The position numbers and the translations under genes are program-made. From Brevibacillus centrosporus (lineage in GTDB: Bacteria > Bacillota > Bacilli > Brevibacillales > Brevibacillaceae), in the NCBI RefSeq assembly GCF_003710815.1, contig NZ_RHHP01000042.1, positions 81,609 to 145,608 on the forward strand: a stretch of DNA of 64,000 bases, given 5' to 3'. The notes beneath the pieces are model-generated. The model searched no databases and was not told the DNA's origin. It was given only the letters and a program-made list of their open reading frames with translations. The stretch's first letter is position 1, and every line of letters begins with the position of its first letter. Shown here one piece after another: positions 44,251-52,883 of the stretch.

Positions 44251-45126
44251 ATGGGAAGCTACATGGAAAAAGCCGCACATGACTGGACGGACGACTCCAT
44301 CCGAATCATTGCGACTCCGAGCATGGCGGCAAAATCAACTTATTTTTATGTCCAGGAAGTGGGCCATTTCCGTACACTTCCTACCTATTTCACCGAGCGT
44401 CAAAGCTTGAATTCCTTTTTAATCGTGTATACTTTGGCCGGAACGGGCTACTTGCACTATCAAGGGGTGACACATGAGCTAAGCCGCAACCAAGTATTTT
44501 TTATTGACTGTCAGGAATATCAGCATTACAGGACAGACAAGCATGAGCTGTGGGAGCTCGTCTGGGTCCATTTTAATGGAAGCAACAGCCGTGGCTATTT
44601 CGAGCAATTCATGAAAAATGGTTCACCTGTACTCACCCTGGATGAGTCCAGCACTATACCGCAGATCCTCTCGCAGCTTCTCGAGGTGAACCTGCAAAAA
44701 GACATCCGAACCGAGCCTCTTTCCTCGAAGTATCTCGTAGATTTGCTCACAGAAATGATTATCATGACGAGTCCCCAGGAAGCGGACGGCTCCTTCCTGC
44801 CGGCTCATATCCAACGAATCGTTTCTGACCTGGACAAACGCTTTCAGGAGAAGATCTCTTTGGATGAACTGGCGAACCAGCACGCCATCAGCAAATACCA
44901 TTTGCTGCGCGAGTACAAGAAATACACTGGGTATACACCCAACGAGTATGTGATTCATCGACGAATCACGTACGCAAAGGAGCTCCTTACCTACTCCGAT
45001 CTGACCATTGGCGAGATTGCAAGCCTGTCAGGAATGGATAATGTCAGCCATTTTATTCATCTGTTCAAACAACGTGTGGAGATGACCCCGTTGGCGTACC
45101 GCAAAAAATGGCAGGGTATCCACTAA
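44251..45126 (+). CDS. AraC-family transcriptional regulator
   Basis: A 291-residue regulator with an N-terminal cupin-type sugar-sensing domain (about 20-160) and a C-terminal double HTH (about 190-288: ISLDELANQHAISKYHLLREYKKYTGYTPNEYV and LTIGEIASLSGMDNVSHFIHLFK). ATG at 44251 behind AAGGAGGG. It is divergent from the isomerase gene and probably activates it. Its stop overlaps the stop of the histidine kinase gene on the opposite strand. Confidence 0.92.
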   Translation: MGSYMEKAAHDWTDDSIRIIATPSMAAKSTYFYVQEVGHFRTLPTYFTERQSLNSFLIVYTLAGTGYLHYQGVTHELSRNQVFFIDCQEYQHYRTDKHELWELVWVHFNGSNSRGYFEQFMKNGSPVLTLDESSTIPQILSQLLEVNLQKDIRTEPLSSKYLVDLLTEMIIMTSPQEADGSFLPAHIQRIVSDLDKRFQEKISLDELANQHAISKYHLLREYKKYTGYTPNEYVIHRRITYAKELLTYSDLTIGEIASLSGMDNVSHFIHLFKQRVEMTPLAYRKKWQGIH

Positions 45127-46457
45127 TGCCGAGGGCGGATAGCAGGAAGCGTTACAGACACTGCCGTTCCGCGTCCGACTTCACTTTCGATATCGATCTG
45201 GCCTCCATGAGCATCCACAATCCCTTTGACCACAGTCAGACCGAGGCCCGATCCACCGCGCTCTCTCGTTCGTGAGCGATCCCCACGATAGAAACGGTCA
45301 AAGACAAAGGGCAGATCTTCTTTCGGAATTCCAGCACCGTTGTCTTCGATATGCAGCTGGACCCGATCTCCTGAAAGCTTTACCATGACCGCTATTTTCC
45401 CGTTTGCTTCCAGATGCTTGCTAGCATTGTTGAGCAGATTTGTCATCACCTGTGCCAGCCGCTCAGGATCGCCCATCACCCACGCATCTGCTGCGAGTTC
45501 CTTTTCTATCTGGATGTGGTCACGGATAAAGGCTGCACTCATCGCATCGAGGACTTGCCCGGCAAGCCCGCTCAGATCGATCTTTTCACGATTCATGCGC
45601 AAAGCCCCCGACTCGACTTGAATCACCTGATCCAGATCCCGTACGAGCCTACTCAAGCGCAAAACCTCACCACGTGTCGACTCCAAATGCTCAGGGCTTG
45701 CTTCCCAAATACCATCGATCATTCCTTCGACTTGTGCCAAAAGCGTATTTAACGGGGTTCGCAGCTCGTGCGCAATATCAGAAGTCAGGCGCTTGCGCAG
45801 TTCCTCCTGATGCTGTAGACTGTGCACCAGATTGTTGAAGGTATCGACGAGCGAAGCGATTTCGTCGTGACCACCGGGTTCGGCTACACGGACAGACAAA
45901 TTGCCCTTTGCTACTTTCTTTGCAGCAGCACTGATTTGGACGAGTGGCTTTACCAATGTACGTGCCAGCAACACACTCATGAGAATCACGAGCAAAATCA
46001 GAGCAAACATCGTCCATTGCATGGCATTGGTATGCGCCAGCTGAAAGTGATTTTCCATGGACTGATACGAATTTTCATCATGGTAGGCGATGGAGAGATA
46101 GCCAATTTCTCGCCCATTAAACTCCAACGGGATGTCGTCTGCCATGCTTCTGTTTTCTGCATCCCCTCCCCATGACAGGACCTGCTTATACTGGGCATCA
46201 AACAAGGTGAATCGTATGCCTAGCACCGAGGAGACTGCTTTCATTTTATCCAGGCTGTTTTTGTCCCAGCTGCCGGTTTGCTCATAGGCCTGGATGGCCA
46301 ATTGGGATATTTTCTGATCTTGTTGATTTCGGACTTCATCGAGGTACATCGTGAAGTGATAGTCCATCTCTTTCATTGACAAAAAGGTAGTGAGCATGAT
46401 CGCCAAGGTTCCTACCGCCATGAGCACCAATGCGAGTTTCACCCAGATTTTTCGCAT
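45123..46457 (-). CDS. Membrane sensor histidine kinase (BaeS/CssS-like)
   Basis: A 444-residue kinase. TM1 at about 5-27, an extracytoplasmic domain of about 130 residues, TM2 near 163-185, HAMP (about 185-240), HisKA with the acceptor His in LTSDIAHELRTPLN, and HATPase with NLLNNASKH, IEDNGAGIP and GGSGLGLTVVKG. The ATG at 46457 follows TGAGGACG and lies 7 nt after the response-regulator stop, so the two form a two-component pair. The open frame extends 28 codons further but overlaps the regulator. Confidence 0.92.
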   Translation of the reverse strand: MRKIWVKLALVLMAVGTLAIMLTTFLSMKEMDYHFTMYLDEVRNQQDQKISQLAIQAYEQTGSWDKNSLDKMKAVSSVLGIRFTLFDAQYKQVLSWGGDAENRSMADDIPLEFNGREIGYLSIAYHDENSYQSMENHFQLAHTNAMQWTMFALILLVILMSVLLARTLVKPLVQISAAAKKVAKGNLSVRVAEPGGHDEIASLVDTFNNLVHSLQHQEELRKRLTSDIAHELRTPLNTLLAQVEGMIDGIWEASPEHLESTRGEVLRLSRLVRDLDQVIQVESGALRMNREKIDLSGLAGQVLDAMSAAFIRDHIQIEKELAADAWVMGDPERLAQVMTNLLNNASKHLEANGKIAVMVKLSGDRVQLHIEDNGAGIPKEDLPFVFDRFYRGDRSRTRERGGSGLGLTVVKGIVDAHGGQIDIESEVGRGTAVSVTLPAIRPRH

Positions 46458-46464
46458 GGCGTCC

Positions 46465-47154
46465 TCAGTTCTTCCCCGGGTTTTCAAAGCGGTAGCCGAA
46501 GCCGTATACCGTTTTGATGTAAACCGGATTTTTCGGATCATCCTCTATTTTGTGCCGCAAATTTTTGACGTGAGTATCGATCGTTCGGTCAAAGCCGTCG
46601 TAGTCATACCCCAGCACCTGTGCCACAAGTTCTTCTCTGCTCCACGTCCTCCCTGGATATCGGCATAAGGTCGTAAGCAATCGGTACTCATTCGGTGTCA
46701 GCTCGAGCCAGCCGTCTTTTTTCCGAATTCGCTTGTCCCCGAATGAAAGGTACAAATCCCCAACCGTCACCTGATCCGTCAAGGCTTGATAATCACCTGC
46801 TCGTCGCAGGACAGCCCGAACACGAGCAACCAGTTCTCGAGGACTGAAGGGCTTGACCAAATAATCATCCGCCCCGATTTCCAAACCATGTACGCGATCT
46901 GTCTCCCCGCTTTTTGCTGTCAGCATCAGGATCGGTACCCGGGAATGCGAACGGATTTTCTGGCAGATTTCTTCTCCGCCCAAATCCGGAAGCATCAGAT
47001 CCAGGATGATACAGTCGGGATGAAGAGAAGCAGCCAATTCCAAAGCCTCGTTGCCTGTTTCTGCTGTCACGACATGAAAGCCATCCTTTTGCAAATAGGA
47101 AGATAGGATCTCCACTATTTGCGGCTCGTCATCTACCAGCAAAATCGTCGACAT
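46465..47154 (-). CDS. OmpR/PhoB-family response regulator
   Basis: A 229-residue regulator. Receiver domain with acidic pocket VDDE, phospho-acceptor Asp in CIILDLMLPDLGG (near 53), and KPFSPRELVARVRAVLRR. The winged-helix DNA-binding domain is at about 130-225 (ELTPNEYRLLTTLCRYPGRT, DRTIDTHVKNLRHKI). Behind AAAGGAGG. It lies between the TVP38-family gene (30 nt upstream) and its kinase (7 nt downstream). Confidence 0.95.
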   Translation of the reverse strand: MSTILLVDDEPQIVEILSSYLQKDGFHVVTAETGNEALELAASLHPDCIILDLMLPDLGGEEICQKIRSHSRVPILMLTAKSGETDRVHGLEIGADDYLVKPFSPRELVARVRAVLRRAGDYQALTDQVTVGDLYLSFGDKRIRKKDGWLELTPNEYRLLTTLCRYPGRTWSREELVAQVLGYDYDGFDRTIDTHVKNLRHKIEDDPKNPVYIKTVYGFGYRFENPGKN

Positions 47155-47184
47155 AAAGCGTCCTCCTTTGACTCGTACTAGGAC

Positions 47185-47763
47185 TTACGATGAACGGCTT
47201 TTCTCTCTTTTCCAGAACAACAGAAAGACGAGAGAGCCTGCAAGCAATGAAATAATCAACCGAGATTTGTTTTCAGACAGGTACACCAAATCATGACCGA
47301 CAAAGGTTTCGAAAACCATCGATGGAATTTTCCCCACTAGCGTAGCGAGAAGAAAATCAGCAAAGGAAATGGTTGTGAGTGCTGCCCCCAGATTGATAAC
47401 TCCGGATGGAATGAGCGGATTCATCCGCAGCAAGACGATAGCCAGACCTTTGCGAAAACGGGACGCCCCGTTGATATGCTGGATCCACGAGAACTTCTCC
47501 AGCTTTTTCAGACCCTTTGATTTTTGTAATCCGTATCGATACAAGAGAAAGGCTGCCGTCGCTCCCAGTACTTCCCCCGTTAATGAAACGAAGAAACCGC
47601 CCACCAGCCCATAGACAATCGCATTCGCCCCAGACAAAAAGATGGACGGGAGCACCCCTGCCACACTGATGATAATGTTGAGGACAATACTCCCTATGAT
47701 ACCGAGAATTCCCCACGAGCGAATCCATCCTGCCATTCCCTCTACGTTTGTTAACCACTCCAT
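47185..47763 (-). CDS. TVP38/TMEM64-family membrane protein
   Basis: A 192-residue protein with about five hydrophobic segments and the SNARE-associated/DedA-like core: FLSGANAIVYGLVGGFFVSLTGEVLGATAAFLLYR and FRKGLAIVLLRMNPLIPSGVINLGAALT. Related proteins flip lipids or aid membrane homeostasis. It is the first gene of an operon with the two-component system, which suggests that the system senses envelope state. ATG at 47763 behind GAGAGGAG. Confidence 0.88.
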   Translation of the reverse strand: MEWLTNVEGMAGWIRSWGILGIIGSIVLNIIISVAGVLPSIFLSGANAIVYGLVGGFFVSLTGEVLGATAAFLLYRYGLQKSKGLKKLEKFSWIQHINGASRFRKGLAIVLLRMNPLIPSGVINLGAALTTISFADFLLATLVGKIPSMVFETFVGHDLVYLSENKSRLIISLLAGSLVFLLFWKREKSRSS

Positions 47764-47880
47764 GAAACCGCAGGACTCCTCTCATCAACTATTCTCTCTA
47801 CAGAGTAAACCAAACTTGTGAAGAAATCATGATGTTGCATAAAAGAATACGTCCAGACCATACTAACACTGGTTAAGAGA

Positions 47881-47912
47881 TTGACACTTTTTGCTAAATC
47901 ACTCATTAAAAT
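47881..47912 (+). promoter_or_regulatory. Possible forespore (sigma-G-like) promoter of the gerA-type operon
   Basis: TTGACA (47881-47886), a 17-nt spacer and CATTAAAAT (47904-47912) in front of gerA. The -10 resembles the sigma-G CATnnTA box; the -35 would also suit sigma-A. Assignment rests mainly on the operon's role. Confidence 0.35.
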
Positions 47913-47936
47913 AGAACCTCAAGGTGATGGATACTG

Positions 47937-49421
47937 ATGTTTTCGAAAAAAAATAAAAAAAATAATGATCCCACAAAAACACTACCATCTACTACCGTTC
48001 AAACCCCTGTCACACTGGATAATCTGAAACGGGTATTGGCCAACATCGACGAGGCGGAAATCATCGAACGACAAACGAATAACGGCCAGCAGGTGATGCT
48101 GCTCTATATAAGATCGCTAGTTAATCTAGAGCGATTAAATGAGGCGATTGTCGAACCACTAAACACCAGCTCCCACCTGACGATCCACGAGTATATGATA
48201 TCCTCCAAAGTTTCCCGAATGATCACGCTAGAAGAGGCGGAAACCCACCTCCTGCGCGGAAATGTGATCCTGTACGGTATGGATCATGAGGAATTTTGGG
48301 CGGTCCCCCTGCAAAATACATTGAGTCGTTCCATCCAGCAATCTGGTACGGAAACCATTATCTATGGCGCAAAAGACAGCTTTAGTGAACTGTTGGAACA
48401 AAATATCACGATGATTCGCAGACGAATCCCACTGATGAATCTGAAAACGGAGTCTTTTACGATTGGATCCATCAGTAAAACTGAGGTTGTCATCCTGTAC
48501 ATCGAAGGAATCACCAATCCGGACTATGTTTCCATCGCTCGAAAGAAAATAGCATCGATTGATTTTGATCAATTTTTGGACTCCTCACAAGTCGCTGCCT
48601 TTATGGAAGATCATAAGCATAGCGTCTTTCCTCAGTTTCAGGAAACGGATCGTCCGGATTCCTGTGCTTTTTCATTGGGGATCGGCAAACTCGTGATTTT
48701 GGTAGGCAACACGTCTTATGCCTTAATTGCCCCTATCACCTTTTTTCATCTCTTTCAATCACCCGAGGATTATTTTTTGCGTTGGATTATTTCTAGTTTT
48801 TTGCGTTGCATCCGGTATCTGAGCTTTATCATTTCCGTCACGTTGATTCCGTTTTATGTCGCCGTGACTACACATCATTACCAGATGATTCCCTTGCAGA
48901 TCCTCTTCGTCTTGTTGGAATCGCGAAGCAAACTGCCATTCAGCCCCTTTTGGGAAGCGTTCCTCATGTTGATCACTTTGGAAATTATAAAGGAAGCCAG
49001 TCTGCGAATGCCAACGAAGTCAGGACAAACATTGGGAGTCATTGGTGGGATCGTCATCGGTCAAGCCACAGTTGCAGCTGGTTTTTCCAGTAATGTCTTG
49101 ATCGTACTCGTGGGCATTTCCGCCATTGCTTCTTTTTTAGTACCCAATTACGAAGTCACGAAATCCAATTCGCTCTTGCAATTTATTTTACTGATCCTCG
49201 CTGCTTATCTCGGTTTGTTCGGCATTCTACTCGGTGCAATCGGTATTCTCACCCACTTGAATGCGTTAAGTTCATTGAAGCAACCTTACTTTGCACCGGT
49301 CGCTCCTTTCTATCTCAAAGAGTGGAAGGATCTGTTCATAAGAGCTCCCTTACCATGGATGAAAACGCGTCCTGAATACTTACATCCGGTGCAGAAATGG
49401 CGAATGAGCCGAAGGAGATGA
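47937..49421 (+). CDS. Spore germination receptor subunit A (GerAA/GerKA family)
   Basis: A 494-residue GerA-type A subunit. A soluble N-terminal region (about 1-245, starting with a Lys/Asn-rich tail) is followed by about five membrane helices (260-450) and a short cytosolic tail. Family landmarks are FRCIRYLSFIISVTLIPFYVAV and FSPFWEAFLMLITLEIIKEASLRMPTKSGQTLGVIGGIVIG, the latter with the conserved EASLRMP segment. It works in the spore inner membrane as part of a nutrient-sensing channel complex with B and C subunits encoded directly downstream. ATG at 47937 behind AAGGTGATG. Confidence 0.93.
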   Translation: MFSKKNKKNNDPTKTLPSTTVQTPVTLDNLKRVLANIDEAEIIERQTNNGQQVMLLYIRSLVNLERLNEAIVEPLNTSSHLTIHEYMISSKVSRMITLEEAETHLLRGNVILYGMDHEEFWAVPLQNTLSRSIQQSGTETIIYGAKDSFSELLEQNITMIRRRIPLMNLKTESFTIGSISKTEVVILYIEGITNPDYVSIARKKIASIDFDQFLDSSQVAAFMEDHKHSVFPQFQETDRPDSCAFSLGIGKLVILVGNTSYALIAPITFFHLFQSPEDYFLRWIISSFLRCIRYLSFIISVTLIPFYVAVTTHHYQMIPLQILFVLLESRSKLPFSPFWEAFLMLITLEIIKEASLRMPTKSGQTLGVIGGIVIGQATVAAGFSSNVLIVLVGISAIASFLVPNYEVTKSNSLLQFILLILAAYLGLFGILLGAIGILTHLNALSSLKQPYFAPVAPFYLKEWKDLFIRAPLPWMKTRPEYLHPVQKWRMSRRR

Positions 49422-49425
49422 TCTG

Positions 49426-50541
49426 GTGACCGCACTTTCGTTATTTGAAAAATCTACCACGTATAACGGTGCCTACATCTTTATGATGGCAAACCGCTTT
49501 CAGATGCTTTACTTTGTGTTCATCATGCCTACTTATTTGATTCATCCCTATATGATTTGGGGAATCGTACTCGTAGGAATCCTGTCACACTTCAATCTGA
49601 TGCTGTTGTCCAAATGGTTTCGTTCGAGGTTTGCCACAAAGGGGTACGATGGCTTCGTTGAGGTTTTTGGTGAGACCTTGGTACGTTTTTTCGCATGGAT
49701 CGGCTTGTTTTTTCTGTTGTTGAAAGCATCCATCATTCTCATAGGATATGTCGAGATTGTACGTACGTTCATTTACCCCTCCATGAATCAAAAATGGCTG
49801 ATTCTCTTTATGCTCATGATCAGCTGGTATGTCGCTTCCAAAGGAATGGAAACCACAATCCGCTTAATTGTGATTGCTTTTTTCATGATCATCTGGATCA
49901 TCCTGCTTATTGTGCCGTTCTATCTGCCGCCGATTGCGGCTTTCCATGATCTCTTCCCCTTAATCCCCCTGGAATGGACAGAAGTTAATTGGGAAGGGCT
50001 GTTATTTATATGGTCTTCGTTGTCAGGACCGGAATACTTGATTTGTTTGGGTCCCTGGCTCCGTCCGAATGAAAACACCTTCAAAAGCCTAGCGTATGCA
50101 AATGCTCTCACTGTCCTCGAATATTTGCTTTTGTTTGTTGGATCTCTCTTCTTTTTTGGATCGAATTATGTAAGTACCACTATCTATCCCGTTGTGAATA
50201 TGTACCGATATTTGCAATCACCTGTCATTGAACGCATTGATATGCTACTGATTTCCATCTATCTTTTCCAATTTGTATTTGCCATTTCCGTCTTACTGCT
50301 GTGTTTCTATGGCGTAGCCAGAATCGCTGGCAGAAAAACGACCAAGCCGACCTCTCGAATGGGATATTTCGCCAGTTGGCTTACCATACTCGCTTGCACG
50401 ATGATCATCAACGAATGGGCTTGGAATGGTGGCACCGTAGTAAATAGGTTGTTGAACCTGCAGATCTGGTCAGGGGCAATCACCTATCTGTTGGTTCCTT
50501 CCTTCCTTCTCATTTCGATCTATCGAAAAGGACGGGTGTAG
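49426..50541 (+). CDS. Spore germination receptor subunit B (GerAB/GerKB family)
   Basis: A 371-residue ten-helix amino-acid-permease-type protein of the spore-germination clade. Helices run throughout, with the unwound TM1-like segment replaced by GAYIFMMANRFQMLYFVFIMP. B subunits bind the germinant (amino acid or sugar) in the inner membrane. GTG start at 49426, behind AAGGAGATG and 4 nt after the A-subunit stop. Which nutrient it detects cannot be told from the sequence. Confidence 0.92.
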   Translation: MTALSLFEKSTTYNGAYIFMMANRFQMLYFVFIMPTYLIHPYMIWGIVLVGILSHFNLMLLSKWFRSRFATKGYDGFVEVFGETLVRFFAWIGLFFLLLKASIILIGYVEIVRTFIYPSMNQKWLILFMLMISWYVASKGMETTIRLIVIAFFMIIWIILLIVPFYLPPIAAFHDLFPLIPLEWTEVNWEGLLFIWSSLSGPEYLICLGPWLRPNENTFKSLAYANALTVLEYLLLFVGSLFFFGSNYVSTTIYPVVNMYRYLQSPVIERIDMLLISIYLFQFVFAISVLLLCFYGVARIAGRKTTKPTSRMGYFASWLTILACTMIINEWAWNGGTVVNRLLNLQIWSGAITYLLVPSFLLISIYRKGRV

Positions 50542-50543
50542 CC

Positions 50544-51629
50544 ATGCGCTGGATACACGCAGCTTTTGCATTGACGATTTTAAGTGGGATCATAGCGACG
50601 ACGGGATGCTCTCCTTTTGTGGAGAACAATACAATCGAGGAAATCGCCCCCGTCATTTTCTGGTCGCTCAACCAGTCCGATGATAGACATTTGGAAATCA
50701 GTACGTTGGTCCCTCCCCTCATCCATGAGAAGAAAAGAATGCTGACCTTAAAGGTCGATCTGCAAAAGCAAGGTGGAAAAGAATTTAATCTGATCTATTA
50801 TCGAGAATTGAAACCTGGACAGCTACGTGTAATCGTCATCAATGAAGAACTCGCTAGAAAAGGGGTGTTACCGCTCATTAGTACCTATTTGATGGATACG
50901 GACATCTCTCAGCGTTTATATCTCATCATCTCTAGAGGAAATTTTGAAGAGTTCATGAGAGAACAGCTAAATGAACAGGCGAATCTGGATTATTTCCTCT
51001 ATCGCATGCTCAAACACTATGAAGCGAGTAATCAAGGAGAGATGAGCATCCTCAATCTGCATCAATTTAAAAACAAGCTGTTCTCGCCCTATGCTGACCC
51101 GTATCTACCTTTGTTTGAAGTGAAGAAGATAAATTTAACGTACAAAGGGACAGCCATGTTCAGGCATGACAAGATGATCAATATGCTTCCCCTCATGGAC
51201 GACCAAATTTTTCAGCTGATTAATAATGATCACTACCTAAAGCTTTTTGCTGTACCATCCTCCGATGTCATCTTAGGTCATGTCCGCTCCAAAGTCGACA
51301 TCGATCTGGACCCTTCCTACAAAAATATGACGATAAAGATTGACCTCACTGGCCGTCTTGAGGAGTATCGAGGGAACAAAAATTTACACAAGCGAGAGGA
51401 TCTGGCTAAACTCCATCAAGACATTGAGAAATACTTAGTCAGTCGTACCTCCGATTTGTTGAAGACCATGCAACAATGGAAGATCGACCCTCTGGAAATT
51501 GGTACACGAACCCTTCATCCTTTTTCTAAGCCAATCAGTGATAGCGAGTGGCTGAATCTTTGGGAGAAAATGAAGTTCAAAATCGAATACCGACTCACGA
51601 TCCAGCCGTTAGTTAATGTAAATCAGTAA
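50544..51629 (+). CDS. Spore germination receptor subunit C lipoprotein (GerAC family)
   Basis: A 361-residue lipoprotein. The N-terminal signal ends in a lipobox before Cys (IIATTG-CSPF near residue 22), followed by the Ger(x)C fold with ISRGNFEEFMREQL and a C-terminal domain including HPFSKPISDSEWLNLWEKMKFKI. It is tethered to the outer face of the spore inner membrane and completes the A-B-C receptor. ATG at 50544, 2 nt after the B-subunit stop. A terminator follows. Confidence 0.92.
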   Translation: MRWIHAAFALTILSGIIATTGCSPFVENNTIEEIAPVIFWSLNQSDDRHLEISTLVPPLIHEKKRMLTLKVDLQKQGGKEFNLIYYRELKPGQLRVIVINEELARKGVLPLISTYLMDTDISQRLYLIISRGNFEEFMREQLNEQANLDYFLYRMLKHYEASNQGEMSILNLHQFKNKLFSPYADPYLPLFEVKKINLTYKGTAMFRHDKMINMLPLMDDQIFQLINNDHYLKLFAVPSSDVILGHVRSKVDIDLDPSYKNMTIKIDLTGRLEEYRGNKNLHKREDLAKLHQDIEKYLVSRTSDLLKTMQQWKIDPLEIGTRTLHPFSKPISDSEWLNLWEKMKFKIEYRLTIQPLVNVNQ

Positions 51630-51630
51630 A

Positions 51631-51659
51631 AGCCGAGGTGATACTTTCCTCGGCTTTTT
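51631..51659 (+). terminator. Terminator of the gerA-type operon
   Basis: AGCCGAGG/CCTCGGCT arms with a 9-nt loop and TTTTT tail, directly after the gerC stop. Confidence 0.9.
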
Positions 51660-51696
51660 CCCCATCTTGTCAGACTAGTTGATATCTGCAGTCTGT

Positions 51697-52122
51697 TCAG
51701 TCCGCTTCACATGCAATATACAATTGGACTTGCGTATTGTTGTAGACGATAGGATGCACAGTCCCCGTCCCCGTTCTTACGCTTCCTGTCGTAGCCAAAG
51801 TTTTGATTTTTTCCAACAAGCGACCGACTTGACTGTCCGCGGAAGAAGACTGGACTCCCTTTAGCGCCGCAATCACCGTCACCAATTCTTCCAAGGAAAG
51901 ATATTGTCGATCAATCGTAAAGCTCTCCATAATTTCGTATCCGCCGTTCGAGCTAGGGTAAGCTACGATCGGAATTCCAGCCGTATTAATCGCCTCAAAG
52001 TCACGATATATCGTGCGAAGAGAAACCTCAAAATGATGGGCTAGCTCTGATGCACTCATTCTCCGCTTGTTGAGAAGCATGATGACGATTGCCAGAAGTC
52101 GCTCTACTTTCAATTCACTCAC
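51697..52122 (-). CDS. HTH regulator of the YafY/WYL type lacking its WYL domain (truncated)
   Basis: A 141-residue protein. The N-terminal HTH (VERLLAIVIMLLNKRRMSASELAHHFEVSLRTIYRDFEAI) is typical of DeoR-like WYL regulators, followed by YEIMESFTIDRQYLSLEELVTVIAALKGV. Full proteins of this group are about 300 residues and end with WYL and WCX domains, which are absent: the frame stops 37 nt before the ger terminator. It may bind DNA without ligand control or be a dead remnant. ATG at 52122 behind AAGGAGGCGG. Confidence 0.7.
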   Translation of the reverse strand: MSELKVERLLAIVIMLLNKRRMSASELAHHFEVSLRTIYRDFEAINTAGIPIVAYPSSNGGYEIMESFTIDRQYLSLEELVTVIAALKGVQSSSADSQVGRLLEKIKTLATTGSVRTGTGTVHPIVYNNTQVQLYIACEAD

Positions 52123-52146
52123 CGCCTCCTTGTCATCATCCGAACA

Positions 52147-52191
52147 AAAGAGGGGACGTGCAGCATCGAAATCTGCACATCCCCTTTTTGT
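52147..52191. terminator. Bidirectional terminator hairpin
   Basis: AGGGGACGTGCAG/CTGCACATCCCCT arms (one mismatch) with a 9-nt loop; T-rich on the plus side and CTTTTG on the minus side. It follows the small Lys/Gln-rich gene on the minus strand. Confidence 0.75.
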
Positions 52192-52212
52192 TCCGTATCA
52201 TTCCGTCGTATT

Positions 52213-52422
52213 TTATACGCCTGTACGTCTACGTTGATTGTTTGGCTTTTTCGTTTGTTGGCTTTTCATCGCTTGATTTTTTGCTTTTTGGTTAATCGGA
52301 TTGTTGGCTTGCGCTTGCTCAGCCTTTTTCTCCGCGAGTCTGCGTTTCATCGCCTCTTGCAAGCTGATTTTTCCTGGTTTTTGTTCAGACGTTTCTTTTT
52401 CGTTTTGATTCGGCTCCGTCAT
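52213..52422 (-). CDS. 69-residue Lys/Gln/Asn-rich protein, unknown
   Basis: A short hydrophilic, strongly basic protein. It begins MTEPNQNEKETSEQKPGKIS, has a helical stretch QEAMKRRLAEKKAEQAQ, and ends RRRTGV. ATG at 52422 follows GAGGAG; the open frame has three more codons. No family is recognised. The composition suggests a disordered nucleic-acid-binding or spore-associated protein, but this is a guess. It has its own terminator. Confidence 0.6.
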   Translation of the reverse strand: MTEPNQNEKETSEQKPGKISLQEAMKRRLAEKKAEQAQANNPINQKAKNQAMKSQQTKKPNNQRRRTGV

Positions 52423-52499
52423 GCGTAGCAACTCCTCATCAATAATGATCTACTCATATTGTATTCTAGTGCATGAACGAATGGGACGCCAGTAGGAAT

Positions 52500-52883
52500 C
52501 TACCTAATCTGCGAAAGGTCTGACAAGACAATTGCCACGGTGGGAAGCAGCTCTTCCTCCAAGACGGGCTTGACCAGACAAGCACGGATGCCCTTTGCTT
52601 TCGCTTTTGCTACGATCTCATTCTGGCTGTATGCCGTTAGCAGCAGGACGGCTGCCTGGCCGCTCTTTTGGATGAGTTCTGCCGCTGTTAAACCGTCCAT
52701 CCCCGGCATTTTGACATCCATCATGACGAGATGGGGGTGCAACGTTTGCGTCAAACGGACAGCTTCCTCCCCGTTTTTCCCCTCTGCCACGACATCATAT
52801 CCTGCATCCTGCAGCATTTCCACCAAATCCATGCGAGTGATCGGATCGTCATCGATTACAATGATACGATAGGTTTGACGCAA
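52500..52883 (-). CDS. Stand-alone receiver domain of an AmiR/NasT-type regulator (ANTAR domain missing)
   Basis: A 127-residue CheY-like receiver: IDDDPITR, the phospho-acceptor Asp in VMMDVKMPGMDG (near 57), LLTAYSQNEIV, and CLVKPVLEEELLPTVAIVLS. In the AmiR/NasT family this last stretch continues into a coiled segment and an RNA-binding ANTAR domain (total about 190). Here it stops a few residues later, so the output domain is lost. Start is TTG at 52883 behind AGGAGGTGG. It could still act as a phosphate sink. Confidence 0.75.
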   Translation of the reverse strand: MRQTYRIIVIDDDPITRMDLVEMLQDAGYDVVAEGKNGEEAVRLTQTLHPHLVMMDVKMPGMDGLTAAELIQKSGQAAVLLLTAYSQNEIVAKAKAKGIRACLVKPVLEEELLPTVAIVLSDLSQIR

